DNA of 61,486 nucleotides, taken from contig NZ_JAELUC010000014.1 in assembly GCF_016429155.1 (NCBI RefSeq), forward strand, positions 1-61,486, read 5' to 3'. The notes below the pieces were generated by a model. It searched no databases. It was not told the origin of the DNA and saw only the letters and a program-made list of their open reading frames with translations. This DNA comes from Pedobacter sp. ASV12. GTDB lineage: Bacteria > Bacteroidota > Bacteroidia > Sphingobacteriales > Sphingobacteriaceae. Positions 44,508 through 53,867 of this stretch are shown piece by piece. Made by a program: the position numbers and the translations under genes. How positions within the stretch are numbered: position 1 is the first letter of the stretch; every line of letters starts with the position of its first letter.

Positions 44508-45665
44508 ATGAAAACGCAAAAAGACCCCGAACTCATTGGCAAACTGATGACCAAGTTCCTCAAAAACGAACTTTCTGAACAAGAAAGCAAGGATTTTGAG
44601 CTTTGGCTAGCCAGCGACCCTAAAAATATAACGCTTTTAGAATCTTTCCGCGATACGCCCAGCGTACAAGAAGAACTCAACTATTTCAACGCGATAGATA
44701 CGGATAAAGATTGGGCCATGCTTTCCAATAAACTGAACTTGAAGCCATCGCCTAAGCTAAGCTGGATTAAAATCGTAAGTTACGGCGCCGCGGCTATGCT
44801 TCTCCTGGTGGCAGGAATTGGTCTTTATCGATATACGGCTAGTCAAAGCGCAAAAACGCCTGTGCTCGCTTTACAAACCGACACCTACGATATTAAACCC
44901 GGAGGCCTGAAAGCCCAGTTCATTGCAGCCGATGGCTCATCAACGGTTCTTAATGGCAAAACAGCTCAGGAAACAGATGCCAACCTCGGCACCAAAGAAG
45001 GTTTTTTATGGGTAAAAAATACCGGCCGACAAAAAAACGGCTATAACCAATTAAAAACCCCAAAGGCCGGCGAATACAAGATGATACTGCCCGATGGCAC
45101 CAAAGTATTTCTCAATTCGGCCTCTAGCCTCAGGTTTTCGAACAATTTTAACAAAGGCGACAGGCGTGTAGAACTTGATGGAGAAGCCTACTTTGAGGTA
45201 GCCCACAACCAAGACCTGCCCTTTGTGGTCAAATTCAACAAAACCGAAGTGGAGGTGCTCGGAACGCACTTCAACATTTCGGCCTACAGCGAAGAAACCA
45301 CCAAAACAACCTTGTTGGAAGGAGCCATCAAAATCAGGACGGAAAAAGACCAGGGCATCCTTAAGCCTGGCGACGAAGCCAATGTGGCCAATGGCGTGCT
45401 GAACGTACAAAAAGCAGATACTTATAAGTCGATAGCCTGGAAAGAAGGCATGTTCTATTTCCATGAAGACGGCATTACCGAAATATTAGACCAGATTGCC
45501 CGCTGGTACGATGTTAAAATAGAATACAAGGGTACCCCAGGCACCAAAAAATATAGCGGCGATATCCGCAGGGAAGCAAGCCTCAACCAGGTACTGCAAA
45601 TGCTGAACGCGGTGAGCGGTGCCCAATTTGACCTTAAAGACCGAACTGTAACTGTAAATTTTTAA
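44508..45665 (+). CDS. FecR-type anti-sigma factor
   Basis: A 385-residue inner-membrane protein. The cytoplasmic N-terminus (LIGKLMTKFLKNELSEQESKDFELWL) binds the sigma factor. One membrane helix lies at about 85-105 (VSYGAAAMLLLVAGIGLYRY). The periplasmic FecR domain (YKMILPDGTKVFLNSASSLR, GEAYFEVAHN, FNISAYSE) is followed by a C-terminal DUF4974 domain (FHEDGITEILDQIARWYDV). It is the bridge between the STN domain of SusC and the sigma factor. It starts 63 nt after the sigma gene. Confidence 0.94.
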   Translation: MKTQKDPELIGKLMTKFLKNELSEQESKDFELWLASDPKNITLLESFRDTPSVQEELNYFNAIDTDKDWAMLSNKLNLKPSPKLSWIKIVSYGAAAMLLLVAGIGLYRYTASQSAKTPVLALQTDTYDIKPGGLKAQFIAADGSSTVLNGKTAQETDANLGTKEGFLWVKNTGRQKNGYNQLKTPKAGEYKMILPDGTKVFLNSASSLRFSNNFNKGDRRVELDGEAYFEVAHNQDLPFVVKFNKTEVEVLGTHFNISAYSEETTKTTLLEGAIKIRTEKDQGILKPGDEANVANGVLNVQKADTYKSIAWKEGMFYFHEDGITEILDQIARWYDVKIEYKGTPGTKKYSGDIRREASLNQVLQMLNAVSGAQFDLKDRTVTVNF

Positions 45666-45735
45666 CCAACAAACCCTTAAACAACACTATGCCATAAACA
45701 CAAACAACAAACTATTACAGAAGAGGCACAAAAAA

Positions 45736-45761
45736 GCCGGGAACACCGCCATGTTCCCGGC
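45736..45761 (+). promoter_or_regulatory. Hairpin in the leader before the SusC gene
   Basis: Perfect 10-bp stem GCCGGGAACA (45736-45745) and TGTTCCCGGC (45752-45761) with a 6-nt loop, 68 nt before the SusC ATG and 70 nt after the FecR stop. No T tract follows, so it does not look like a simple terminator. It could be an mRNA-processing or translation-control element between the regulator and transporter parts of the operon. Confidence 0.55.
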
Positions 45762-45829
45762 CCAACTTGTGTTTGTTCTTTCGACAAATTATTGAAATAA
45801 ACCGATTTAAAAACTACACAAACAAAAAT

Positions 45830-48800
45830 ATGAAACATTTCCTTCTCGGCAAGTATCCGAGAAAGTATAAACTATTGAATAGAACCACACTATTAGTTAT
45901 GAAGTTAACTATTTTCTTGTTGATCGCTGGTTGTTTGGGTGTACATGCATCGAGCTTTGCCCAAAAAATAACCTTGTCTGTACGCAATGCAGGCATAGAA
46001 AGCGTATGCACCGATATTAAAAAGCAAAGTGGTTTTTCCTTTTTGTATGATGCAACCGTATTAAAAAAATCTGGTACGGTAAGCCTCGAGCTCAAAGAAG
46101 CAACGATTGAAAGTGCCCTGAAACAGATGACCGCCGGCAAGGCGCTCGATTATCGCATTATCGATAAAACGGTGATCATTACCGAGGCTAAGCCCTTAGT
46201 GCAGCGCGACGATATCACCGTTAAGGGCGTGGTGCGATCAAAAGAAGACCCAGGAACACCCAATATGCCTTTGCCTGGCGCCGTAATTGCCATTAAAGGC
46301 ACCAAAAAGGCCGTGGTTGCCGATGCCGATGGCAATTACACCATCAAGACACCAGCCGATGCCATTTTGGTGTTCACCCTGATCGGCTATGGCACCAAGG
46401 AAATTCCCGTAAACGGCCAAACCTCAATTGATGTAGTGTTACTACAAACTGCCAGCGAATTGCAAGAGGTAATCATTACTGCTTACGGCACTTCCGAGAA
46501 AAAGGAGAACCAGATTGGCAGTGCTGCGCAGGTAACCAGCAAAGACCTGGTTCGCAAGCCATCAAACCGGGTAGACGCTTTATTGGAGGGTTTGGTAGCT
46601 GGTTTTCAATACGAGCAACAAGGCGCATCGCTTAGCAGTGCGCGCCCAAGGTTCCAAAGTCGCATCCGTGGCGAGGCTTCGTTCAGCGCCTCTAACGACC
46701 CACTTTGGGTTATTGACGGCATCCCTTACAACACGGGCGATGAAACCAACATGATTCCGGGTACGCAGACTAGCATCAGTCCACTGACATTTCTCAATCC
46801 CAACGACATCGAGTCGATCACGGTACTTAAAGATGCTACCGCCACTTCAATTTATGGCGCAAACGGCTCTAATGGGGTAATCCTCATCACCACCAAGAAA
46901 GGAAAATCGGGTAAATTGGCAGTCGACTATAGCTTCAGAACCGGCATCAATGTATTGACCAACAACCGCTTCCATGTATTGAATGCCGACCAATACCGTG
47001 AGCTATACCGCGAATCTTATTTAAACAATACGGCCTTAGATCCAAGCAAAATGCCTGATTTAGGCACCGGAGGTATCGATTGGTACAATACTTTTTTTCG
47101 CAACGGCGTTAACATGCAACACGATCTTTCGATTGCTGGAGGCACCGAAAAAACCAGGTATTATGTTTCGGCAGGCTATTTCAACGAAAAGCCGATCATG
47201 ATTGCCAACGAAACGCAAAGGTTCTCAACCAGGGCCAATATCGACCAGAAAGTGAATAAATCAATCGACCTTTTCTTGAGAGTAGGCGCTTCTTACAACG
47301 TCAACAACCTATTTTCGCCGGGCGACACCTATTTTGTAAACAGGCCGATTGACGGCATTTATAATCCTGACGGTTCTTTTGTACTAAAGCCTTACAACAC
47401 CTATGCAGAAGCCAAACTGAATGACGACAGGCAACGTACCGTAGCAGTAACCGGCAGCATTGGTGGCACGGCCAGGATTTTGCCTTGGCTTACTTTTACC
47501 AGTACCAATGGTATTGATTATGGCAAAACCAGAGAAAACATCTATGGCTCGATGTATACTTTTAGCGAGCGTGGCGAAGGCATGGCCTACAAGGGCAACA
47601 GCAAAAACTTTAACTGGGACAGCCAGCAACGCCTCAACTTCGATAAACGATTTAACCGCCATGCCATCTCTGCCCTATTGGGTGCCGAAGCCAGGAGCGA
47701 AGACCGCAACTCGTTCTCTGTTACAGGCTATGGCTTCCCTGATGACCAGGTGAGAAACGTAGATTACGCTACCCGAACCACTTCGCTTCCATCCGGAGCC
47801 GAAAAAACTGGGGTATCTTATTACGGACAAGCAAGATATACCTTTGACAACAGGTATAGTGTTTTGGGCAGTTTCCGTAGAGATGCCAACTCCGACTTTG
47901 GTTCTGACGTGAAATGGGCAACCTTCAACTCGGTAGGTGCTTCGTATACCATCAGCAACGAAAAATTCTGGCACATTAAGCCTATCGATTTTGCCAAGCT
48001 TAAAATCAGTTACGGCACCAACGGCAACTCGAGGATCGGGGCCTACAAATCGAAAGGAATTTACAGCTTTACCAATACCACTGCTTATAATGGCCAGGAA
48101 GGTGCCATTATGACTTCGGGCGAAAACCCAGTGCTTTCGTGGGAAACTACCTACCTCATTAATGGGGGCTTGAGTTTGGGCTTGTTCAAGCGCATCTCGA
48201 TGGAAATCGAGTTTTACCGCAATACCACCAAAGGTATCTTGGATGCGGTTGACGTAACCCGCACAACCGGCTTTACCCGGATTTTGCAAAACGTAGGCTC
48301 GGTGAGAAACAGTGGTGTTGAGTTGACCTTGAATACACAAAACATCATTAAGGACAACTTTCAATGGACCACTTCTTTCAACATTGCTCACAACAACAAT
48401 AAGATCTTAAAACTCTACAACGGCAATGACAAGGTGCTTGACCTGACCATGAGGCGTGAAGGCGAGGATGCCAATGCATTTTACCTGATCCGTTGGGCGG
48501 GTGTAGACCCACGCGATGGCGGCCCGCTTTGGTACGATAGAAACGGCAACATTACCAAGGTTTTCGACCTGAACAACCGTGTAATTGTAGGTTCTAGTAC
48601 GCCTGATTTTTATGGTGGTATGACTAACCATTTCCAGTACAAGGATTTTACGCTGTCGGCACTGCTTATTTACAATGTGGGCGGCTACGCTTTTAGCGAC
48701 TTGCAACGCGATGCCGAATCGGATGGCAGAAATCTGGCCGACGACAACCAGTCGACCAACCTGCTCGACCGCTGGAGAGAACCTGGCGACCTGAGCAACA

Positions 48801-49087
48801 TTCCAAAATCCGTGCTGTACGAGAATGCGAATAACGGCCGTAACTCTACCCGTTTCCTGCATAAAAAAACAAGCTTGCGCCTGCAAAACATCAGCTTGAA
48901 TTATGGCCTTCCCAAAAAATGGCTCAGCAAGATCAAGCTGCAAAGGGCCAATGTTTATTTCCAGGCAGACAACGTAGGTTTTTGGACACCTTATGCAACG
49001 CCATCGAACAGAAACGATTACAAAAATTCATTTAATGCCTACCCGCAGCCTTTGACCCTGTCATTTGGTTTAACTGTTGGCTTATAA
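45830..49087 (+). CDS. SusC/RagA-type TonB-dependent outer-membrane transporter with STN domain
   Basis: Start set at ATG 45830 (1085 residues); an in-frame ATG at 45899 directly before the signal sequence (MKLTIFLLIAGCLGVHASSFAQ) is an alternative. Next comes an STN domain (about 47-115), the module that signals to FecR. A carboxypeptidase-regulatory-like domain follows (MPLPGAVIAIKGTKKAV, FTLIGYGTKEIPV), then the TonB-box region VIITAYGT, the plug (LWVIDGIPYNTG, SITVLKDATATSIYGANGSN) and a 22-strand barrel ending PLTLSFGLTVGL. It imports ligand with SusD. The STN domain and neighbours imply self-induction. Confidence 0.96.
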   Translation: MKHFLLGKYPRKYKLLNRTTLLVMKLTIFLLIAGCLGVHASSFAQKITLSVRNAGIESVCTDIKKQSGFSFLYDATVLKKSGTVSLELKEATIESALKQMTAGKALDYRIIDKTVIITEAKPLVQRDDITVKGVVRSKEDPGTPNMPLPGAVIAIKGTKKAVVADADGNYTIKTPADAILVFTLIGYGTKEIPVNGQTSIDVVLLQTASELQEVIITAYGTSEKKENQIGSAAQVTSKDLVRKPSNRVDALLEGLVAGFQYEQQGASLSSARPRFQSRIRGEASFSASNDPLWVIDGIPYNTGDETNMIPGTQTSISPLTFLNPNDIESITVLKDATATSIYGANGSNGVILITTKKGKSGKLAVDYSFRTGINVLTNNRFHVLNADQYRELYRESYLNNTALDPSKMPDLGTGGIDWYNTFFRNGVNMQHDLSIAGGTEKTRYYVSAGYFNEKPIMIANETQRFSTRANIDQKVNKSIDLFLRVGASYNVNNLFSPGDTYFVNRPIDGIYNPDGSFVLKPYNTYAEAKLNDDRQRTVAVTGSIGGTARILPWLTFTSTNGIDYGKTRENIYGSMYTFSERGEGMAYKGNSKNFNWDSQQRLNFDKRFNRHAISALLGAEARSEDRNSFSVTGYGFPDDQVRNVDYATRTTSLPSGAEKTGVSYYGQARYTFDNRYSVLGSFRRDANSDFGSDVKWATFNSVGASYTISNEKFWHIKPIDFAKLKISYGTNGNSRIGAYKSKGIYSFTNTTAYNGQEGAIMTSGENPVLSWETTYLINGGLSLGLFKRISMEIEFYRNTTKGILDAVDVTRTTGFTRILQNVGSVRNSGVELTLNTQNIIKDNFQWTTSFNIAHNNNKILKLYNGNDKVLDLTMRREGEDANAFYLIRWAGVDPRDGGPLWYDRNGNITKVFDLNNRVIVGSSTPDFYGGMTNHFQYKDFTLSALLIYNVGGYAFSDLQRDAESDGRNLADDNQSTNLLDRWREPGDLSNIPKSVLYENANNGRNSTRFLHKKTSLRLQNISLNYGLPKKWLSKIKLQRANVYFQADNVGFWTPYATPSNRNDYKNSFNAYPQPLTLSFGLTVGL

Positions 49088-49104
49088 GATTTTAAGATAC
49101 TGAA

Positions 49105-50562
49105 ATGAAAAGAAACACCTATATTTTAACCTTATTGGCCATAGCCTGTATCGCTTTGGCTTCCTGCAAAAAGTTTCTGGAGAAAGAGCCTATCGGAAAA
49201 ACCGGAAAAATCACCTTGTTCGAAACCGTGGAAGGGGCCAACAAAGCCATGAGCGGGGTCTACAATTTGATGCTTTCCTATTACAAAACCTCGTTTGGCC
49301 TGTATGCCGATATCGCTTCAGACAATGTTATTCGCGGTACCAAGGCGAATGTACTGCTCCCTCAGTTCAATTTTCAGAGCGTAGCCAGCGACGATGCCTT
49401 GGCTGTTGGCGATCTTTGGCTCAATGGCTACGGAGCCATCAACAACATCAACAACATCATCAATGCCATTCCCGAACTGAAGTCTAAATTTCCGTCACAA
49501 ACCAAAACACTCGATTCGATTTATGGTCAAAGTTTGGCTTTAAGAGCCTTGTGCCACCTGAACCTGAGCCTGGTTTATGCGCAGCCTTACAACTATACTT
49601 CAGATGCCTCTCATTTAGGCATTCCGGTAGTACTTAAAACCCCAAATCCTGGCGAGGCCGTGGCACGCAAAACCATGAAGGAAACCTATGCGCAGATTAT
49701 TACTGACCTGAGCAATGCCCTGCCGCTGCTGCAGCAACATACCAACCATACCACACAGGCGGCGATGAGTTACCAGGCTGCACTGGCCCTATTATCGAGA
49801 GTATACCTGTACAAGGGCGATTGGGAACAAAGCATTGCCTATGCCAACCTGGTGATTAACGACACCAACTACAAACTGGCCAGCAACAGCGAATATTTCT
49901 CGGTATTTAACACCTACCCAGCCGATAATGCCGCTACCAAGCTCGAAAGCATTTTTCTGCTCAGCAACAAAGGCCTTACGTCTAATGGTTCGAGCATTTA
50001 CACCGTTTACTCGGATGCTGTTGGCGCCCAATACAATACGGCAGCCAAGCTGACCAATTTCTTCGACGGCGACGACATCAGGTTGACCAAAATGTTTACC
50101 ATTCCGATTTCGGGCGATAATGCCGGCAAATCGGTGACCAAAAAATATGGCGATGGCACCGTAACTTCTATCACTCCGCAGGTAATCCAAGTCATCAGGC
50201 TGTCGGAAGTTTATTTGAACCGTGCCGAGGCCAAATGGCAATTGCAACGCTATGCCGAGGCTGCCGAAGACCTGCGTATCATTTCGCAAAGGGCGCACCC
50301 AAGCCGTACCATTACCATTACCTACAGCTCTAACGACGACTTGTACAAACAGATTGCCAACGAACGCAACCGGGAGCTTTGTTTTGAAAACCACCGCTTC
50401 TTTGACCTGGCCCGCCGCAAGGAGAACCTGCAACGCGGTGCCGACTGCAATGCCAATACCTGCAGCTTCAACTATCCTAACAGCAGGTATGTTTTACCTA
50501 TCCCTGCCAAGGAAATAGACGCCAACAAATCGATTATTCAAAACCCTGCCTATACCAATTAG
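49105..50562 (+). CDS. SusD/RagB-type surface lipoprotein
   Basis: A 485-residue lid protein for the SusC transporter. The lipobox LASC places the lipidated Cys at residue 21, followed by KKFLEKEP. SusD regions are seen: ANKAMSGVYNLM, QSLALRALCHLNLSLVYAQ, ALALLSRVYLYKGDWEQS, VIRLSEVYLNRAEAKWQL and the closing LCFENHRFFDLARR with LPIPAKEIDANKSIIQNP. The ligand is unknown. It starts 17 nt after SusC. Confidence 0.96.
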   Translation: MKRNTYILTLLAIACIALASCKKFLEKEPIGKTGKITLFETVEGANKAMSGVYNLMLSYYKTSFGLYADIASDNVIRGTKANVLLPQFNFQSVASDDALAVGDLWLNGYGAINNINNIINAIPELKSKFPSQTKTLDSIYGQSLALRALCHLNLSLVYAQPYNYTSDASHLGIPVVLKTPNPGEAVARKTMKETYAQIITDLSNALPLLQQHTNHTTQAAMSYQAALALLSRVYLYKGDWEQSIAYANLVINDTNYKLASNSEYFSVFNTYPADNAATKLESIFLLSNKGLTSNGSSIYTVYSDAVGAQYNTAAKLTNFFDGDDIRLTKMFTIPISGDNAGKSVTKKYGDGTVTSITPQVIQVIRLSEVYLNRAEAKWQLQRYAEAAEDLRIISQRAHPSRTITITYSSNDDLYKQIANERNRELCFENHRFFDLARRKENLQRGADCNANTCSFNYPNSRYVLPIPAKEIDANKSIIQNPAYTN

Positions 50563-50564
50563 TC

Positions 50565-51032
50565 ATGAAAAGAAAAACAACATCCTTTGCCGCAATGCTC
50601 TGCTTGGTTTTTTTAATGCTGAGTTCGGCTTGCAAAAAAGAAACCACGCCATACAACCATCCATTTTTTCACATCATGGTCGATAACCAAAGTGCCGTAG
50701 ATGTACTTTCGAACCGTAAAGACGTGGTGAACTACAATGTTTACCTCAGTGCAGAACTCCAATTCGAACCCATCGACGTAACCTACGAAATTACGGTAGG
50801 CAATGGCTTGCAGGAAGGCCGCGATTTCGAATTCGTGACCAAAGGCAACAAGCTCACTTTTCCACAGGGGATTTTTGAGCGTCCGATTACCATTCAATGG
50901 AAAGATTCGCCGGTTGATGCCACCAAAGACAACCGTATCATCATTAAGTTAATCAGCAATACTAAAAACTATACCATGGGCCTACCCGGTCCAGACCAGT
51001 TACAAAGACAATTGGTAATCACTAAAAAATAA
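50565..51032 (+). CDS. Small surface lipoprotein, SusE/DUF4843-like position
   Basis: A 155-residue protein with lipobox SSAC (Cys23) and beta-rich sequence (YNVYLSAELQFEPIDVTYEIT, NKLTFPQGIFERPITIQW, RIIIKLISNTKNY). It resembles the single Ig-like or Calx-beta-like lipoproteins (DUF1735/DUF4843 type) that follow SusD in peptide-type loci. It begins 2 nt after SusD and probably binds ligand at the cell surface. Family assignment is tentative. Confidence 0.7.
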   Translation: MKRKTTSFAAMLCLVFLMLSSACKKETTPYNHPFFHIMVDNQSAVDVLSNRKDVVNYNVYLSAELQFEPIDVTYEITVGNGLQEGRDFEFVTKGNKLTFPQGIFERPITIQWKDSPVDATKDNRIIIKLISNTKNYTMGLPGPDQLQRQLVITKK

Positions 51033-51042
51033 GAAAGAACAG

Positions 51043-53862
51043 ATGACTAAGCAAATGAATTTTAAAGGATTACTAAGCCTATTGCTGCTATTTGCAACGG
51101 GTATTGCCTATGCACAGCCCTTGAAGCAGAATCCGAACCTCGTGACCGGAAAACTGCCCAATGGCTTCACCTATTACATCTACAAAAACGACAAGGCAAA
51201 AGGCAATTCGGTGCTCAGGCTTTTTGTAAATGCCGGTTCGCTGCAAGAGGAAAACGACCAGCAGGGATTGGCCCATTTTATAGAGCACATGGCCTTTAAC
51301 GGCACCAAGCACTACTCGAAAAATGATGTAATCGAATTTTTGGAATCAAAAGGTGTAAAATTTGGCGCCGATTTGAATGCCCATACCAGTTTCGACGAAA
51401 CCGTGTACAAAATTAGCATCAATACCGACGACGAAAAGAACCTGGAAAAATCCATAGACATTATGGGCGATTGGGCCTTTGGCGTTACTTTCGACAAGAA
51501 TGAAATTGACAAGGAACGGGGCGTGGTGATTGAAGAATGGCGCAGCAAGCAAGGTGCCGACAACCGTTTACGTGAACAATACCTGCCCGTGCTCTTCAAC
51601 AAATCGCGCTATGCCGAGCGCCTGCCTATTGGCAAGGTCGACATCTTGAAAACCTTCCCGCGCCAGCGTATTGTCGACTTTTATGAAAAATGGTACCGGC
51701 CCGATTTGATGTCTATTGCCGTGGTAACCGATATAGACCCTAAAAAGGTAGAGCACTATATCAAAACCGAGTTTAGCCAGTACAAGGCCAAAAGCAAGGC
51801 ACCGAGGCTGTACTATGAGCTTCCGGCACACCAAGACACCTTGTTTTCTATCCTTACCGATAAGGAAGCCTCTTCCATCGATTTGAGCTTTTTCAATAAG
51901 ATCAGCTCGTTTAAAGGCATCCAAACCGAAGCCGACTACAAGAACCAATTGATCCGTTCCTTCTTCAATGCCTTGGTCAAAAACCGCTTCAGCAGGATCT
52001 CTCAGTTGCAAAACGACTTTAAGGAAGGCAGTTTTTCGGTAAGCAACCTGGTTCTGAAAAACGGTATCGTATCTGGTGGGGTTTCGCTATTCCACGACCA
52101 GATTAACGAGGGAATTGCCAAATACCTAACCGAAGTCCAAAGAATTACGCGCTACGGTTTTACCGCCGACGAAGTGAAAAAGATGAGGGACGAATACATC
52201 GCCACCATTAAACGAACCATGGCCACCGAAGACAAAACGGAATCAGAGACTTATGTAAACGAAATCCACGATGTTTTTTACAACGGTACTACCATGCTGG
52301 CCAAAGCCGAAAGAAACCGTTTGGCCCTGAAATATGCGCCACAAATCGACTCCTTGGCTATCATCAGCTTTTTGAAAAGCGTAAGTCAAAAAGGAAACAC
52401 GGTAGTTTTGTTGACCGCACCCGAAAAAGATGCCAAAAACCTGCCAACCGTAGCCCAGCTAAAAACCATGTTGGCCAAAGCTGCCAGTCAAAAGGTAGCA
52501 CCTTGGAAAGACAGCATCACCATACCCAAAACCTTGTTGGCACAAGAGCCAAAGCCAGGAAAAGTGGTTAAGGAAGAAAAAATAGATGCCATTGGCGTAA
52601 CCAAATGGACCTTATCAAACGGAACTACGGTATACCTTAAAACCACCGACGAAAAGAAAAACTACATTTCGCTTTCGGGCTTCAGGGCAGGTGGAATCTA
52701 TGCTTTGGATTCGACACAATTTGTAACTTCGCAATTTGTAAAAGCAGTTACCGGCCTCAGTGGTGCGGGCGAGTTTAGCAGAAGAGCGCTGACGGAGTTC
52801 TTGGCGGGCAATTCGGCTTCTTCAACCTTGATCTTATCGACCACCCGCGAAGGCGTAGTAAGCAGTGCCGACTGGAAAGATGCCAAAACCATGTTTCAGC
52901 TCATGTACCTGAAATGGGTATATCCAAATGCTGATTCGCTGACTTTTGAGCAGGCCAAGCGCCAAACTATCGAAAGGCTCGACAACAACAAGCTCTCGCC
53001 CACTTACGACTACAACAAAGCCATTGCCGAGTTGTTGAAGGGCGATGATGATTATGCTTCAGACGTTTCTGCAGAACGTATCAACAAAGAGCTCCGCTTT
53101 AAAGATATCCTGCCGATTTTCAAGAGCCGTTTCGGTTCGGCCAAAGATTTTCAGTTTGTCATGGTGGGCGGCTTTAGCCTCGATAGCATCAAACCTTTGA
53201 TCGAGCAGTACATTGGTGGTCTTCCGGCGGGCAGTTACAACAAAAAATTCGAGTACAAAGGTCCTGTTGGTGGTGATACCGCCAAAGACATCCTGGTGTA
53301 TGCAGGTAAAGCTCCCAAAAGCACCGTTAACCTGTTTTACCAAAGCAACAAAGTTAATTACGATTACCCGGAAATTTTGGTGCAAACGCTGCTGCAGGAA
53401 GTGCTTAAAGTGAAATTGCGCCTCAACCTGCGCGAAGAAAATTCTGGCGTTTATGGCGTTGGCGTTTCCATTTCCTCAACAAGTATCCCTTCGCCGCTGA
53501 TCAGGTCGCGCATTTCGTTTAGCTGTGCACCAGAAATGGCCGATTTCCTGATTAAGCAGGCACAGTTGGAGGTTAAAAAGGTGGCCGATGATCCGAATTA
53601 CTTCCTGAGCGATTTGGTCAACATCAAAGTACAACAGCTTGACAGCTATAAAAAACAGGCAGGCAAAAACCTGTTCTGGAGCTCGTCGCTAAGAAACCAG
53701 TTCTATTTCGGCTTTAAAGACTACAGCTTCTTTAACGATTATGAAAAAATGATCAACAGCATTACACCGGCCATGATATCGGCCTATGCCAAAAAATATA
53801 TGATAGAAACCCCAGGTATCAAGGCCGTATTGATGCCGGAAAACTTTAAGAAACTAAATTAA
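51043..53862 (+). CDS. Exported M16 (insulinase-type) zinc metalloprotease
   Basis: A 939-residue protein with signal peptide (about residues 7-24, LKGLLSLLLLFATGIAYA-like). The N-terminal catalytic half has the inverted zinc motif H78-F-I-E81-H82 with the downstream Glu in KERGVVIEEW. The second, catalytically silent M16 half starts near residue 525 and ends with the R-Y-like pair region (LREENSGVYGVGVSIS). M16 enzymes cut peptides enclosed in a chamber. As the only hydrolase of this locus, it suggests the imported substrate is peptide or that peptides are trimmed on the way. 10 nt separate it from the lipoprotein gene. Confidence 0.93.
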   Translation: MTKQMNFKGLLSLLLLFATGIAYAQPLKQNPNLVTGKLPNGFTYYIYKNDKAKGNSVLRLFVNAGSLQEENDQQGLAHFIEHMAFNGTKHYSKNDVIEFLESKGVKFGADLNAHTSFDETVYKISINTDDEKNLEKSIDIMGDWAFGVTFDKNEIDKERGVVIEEWRSKQGADNRLREQYLPVLFNKSRYAERLPIGKVDILKTFPRQRIVDFYEKWYRPDLMSIAVVTDIDPKKVEHYIKTEFSQYKAKSKAPRLYYELPAHQDTLFSILTDKEASSIDLSFFNKISSFKGIQTEADYKNQLIRSFFNALVKNRFSRISQLQNDFKEGSFSVSNLVLKNGIVSGGVSLFHDQINEGIAKYLTEVQRITRYGFTADEVKKMRDEYIATIKRTMATEDKTESETYVNEIHDVFYNGTTMLAKAERNRLALKYAPQIDSLAIISFLKSVSQKGNTVVLLTAPEKDAKNLPTVAQLKTMLAKAASQKVAPWKDSITIPKTLLAQEPKPGKVVKEEKIDAIGVTKWTLSNGTTVYLKTTDEKKNYISLSGFRAGGIYALDSTQFVTSQFVKAVTGLSGAGEFSRRALTEFLAGNSASSTLILSTTREGVVSSADWKDAKTMFQLMYLKWVYPNADSLTFEQAKRQTIERLDNNKLSPTYDYNKAIAELLKGDDDYASDVSAERINKELRFKDILPIFKSRFGSAKDFQFVMVGGFSLDSIKPLIEQYIGGLPAGSYNKKFEYKGPVGGDTAKDILVYAGKAPKSTVNLFYQSNKVNYDYPEILVQTLLQEVLKVKLRLNLREENSGVYGVGVSISSTSIPSPLIRSRISFSCAPEMADFLIKQAQLEVKKVADDPNYFLSDLVNIKVQQLDSYKKQAGKNLFWSSSLRNQFYFGFKDYSFFNDYEKMINSITPAMISAYAKKYMIETPGIKAVLMPENFKKLN

Positions 53863-53867
53863 CAGAC

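Noticed and set aside
47675..48391. Long minus-strand open frame opposite SusC (238 codons)
   Set aside because: It is a shadow of the SusC frame; the product has no domain features and no separate promoter is visible.
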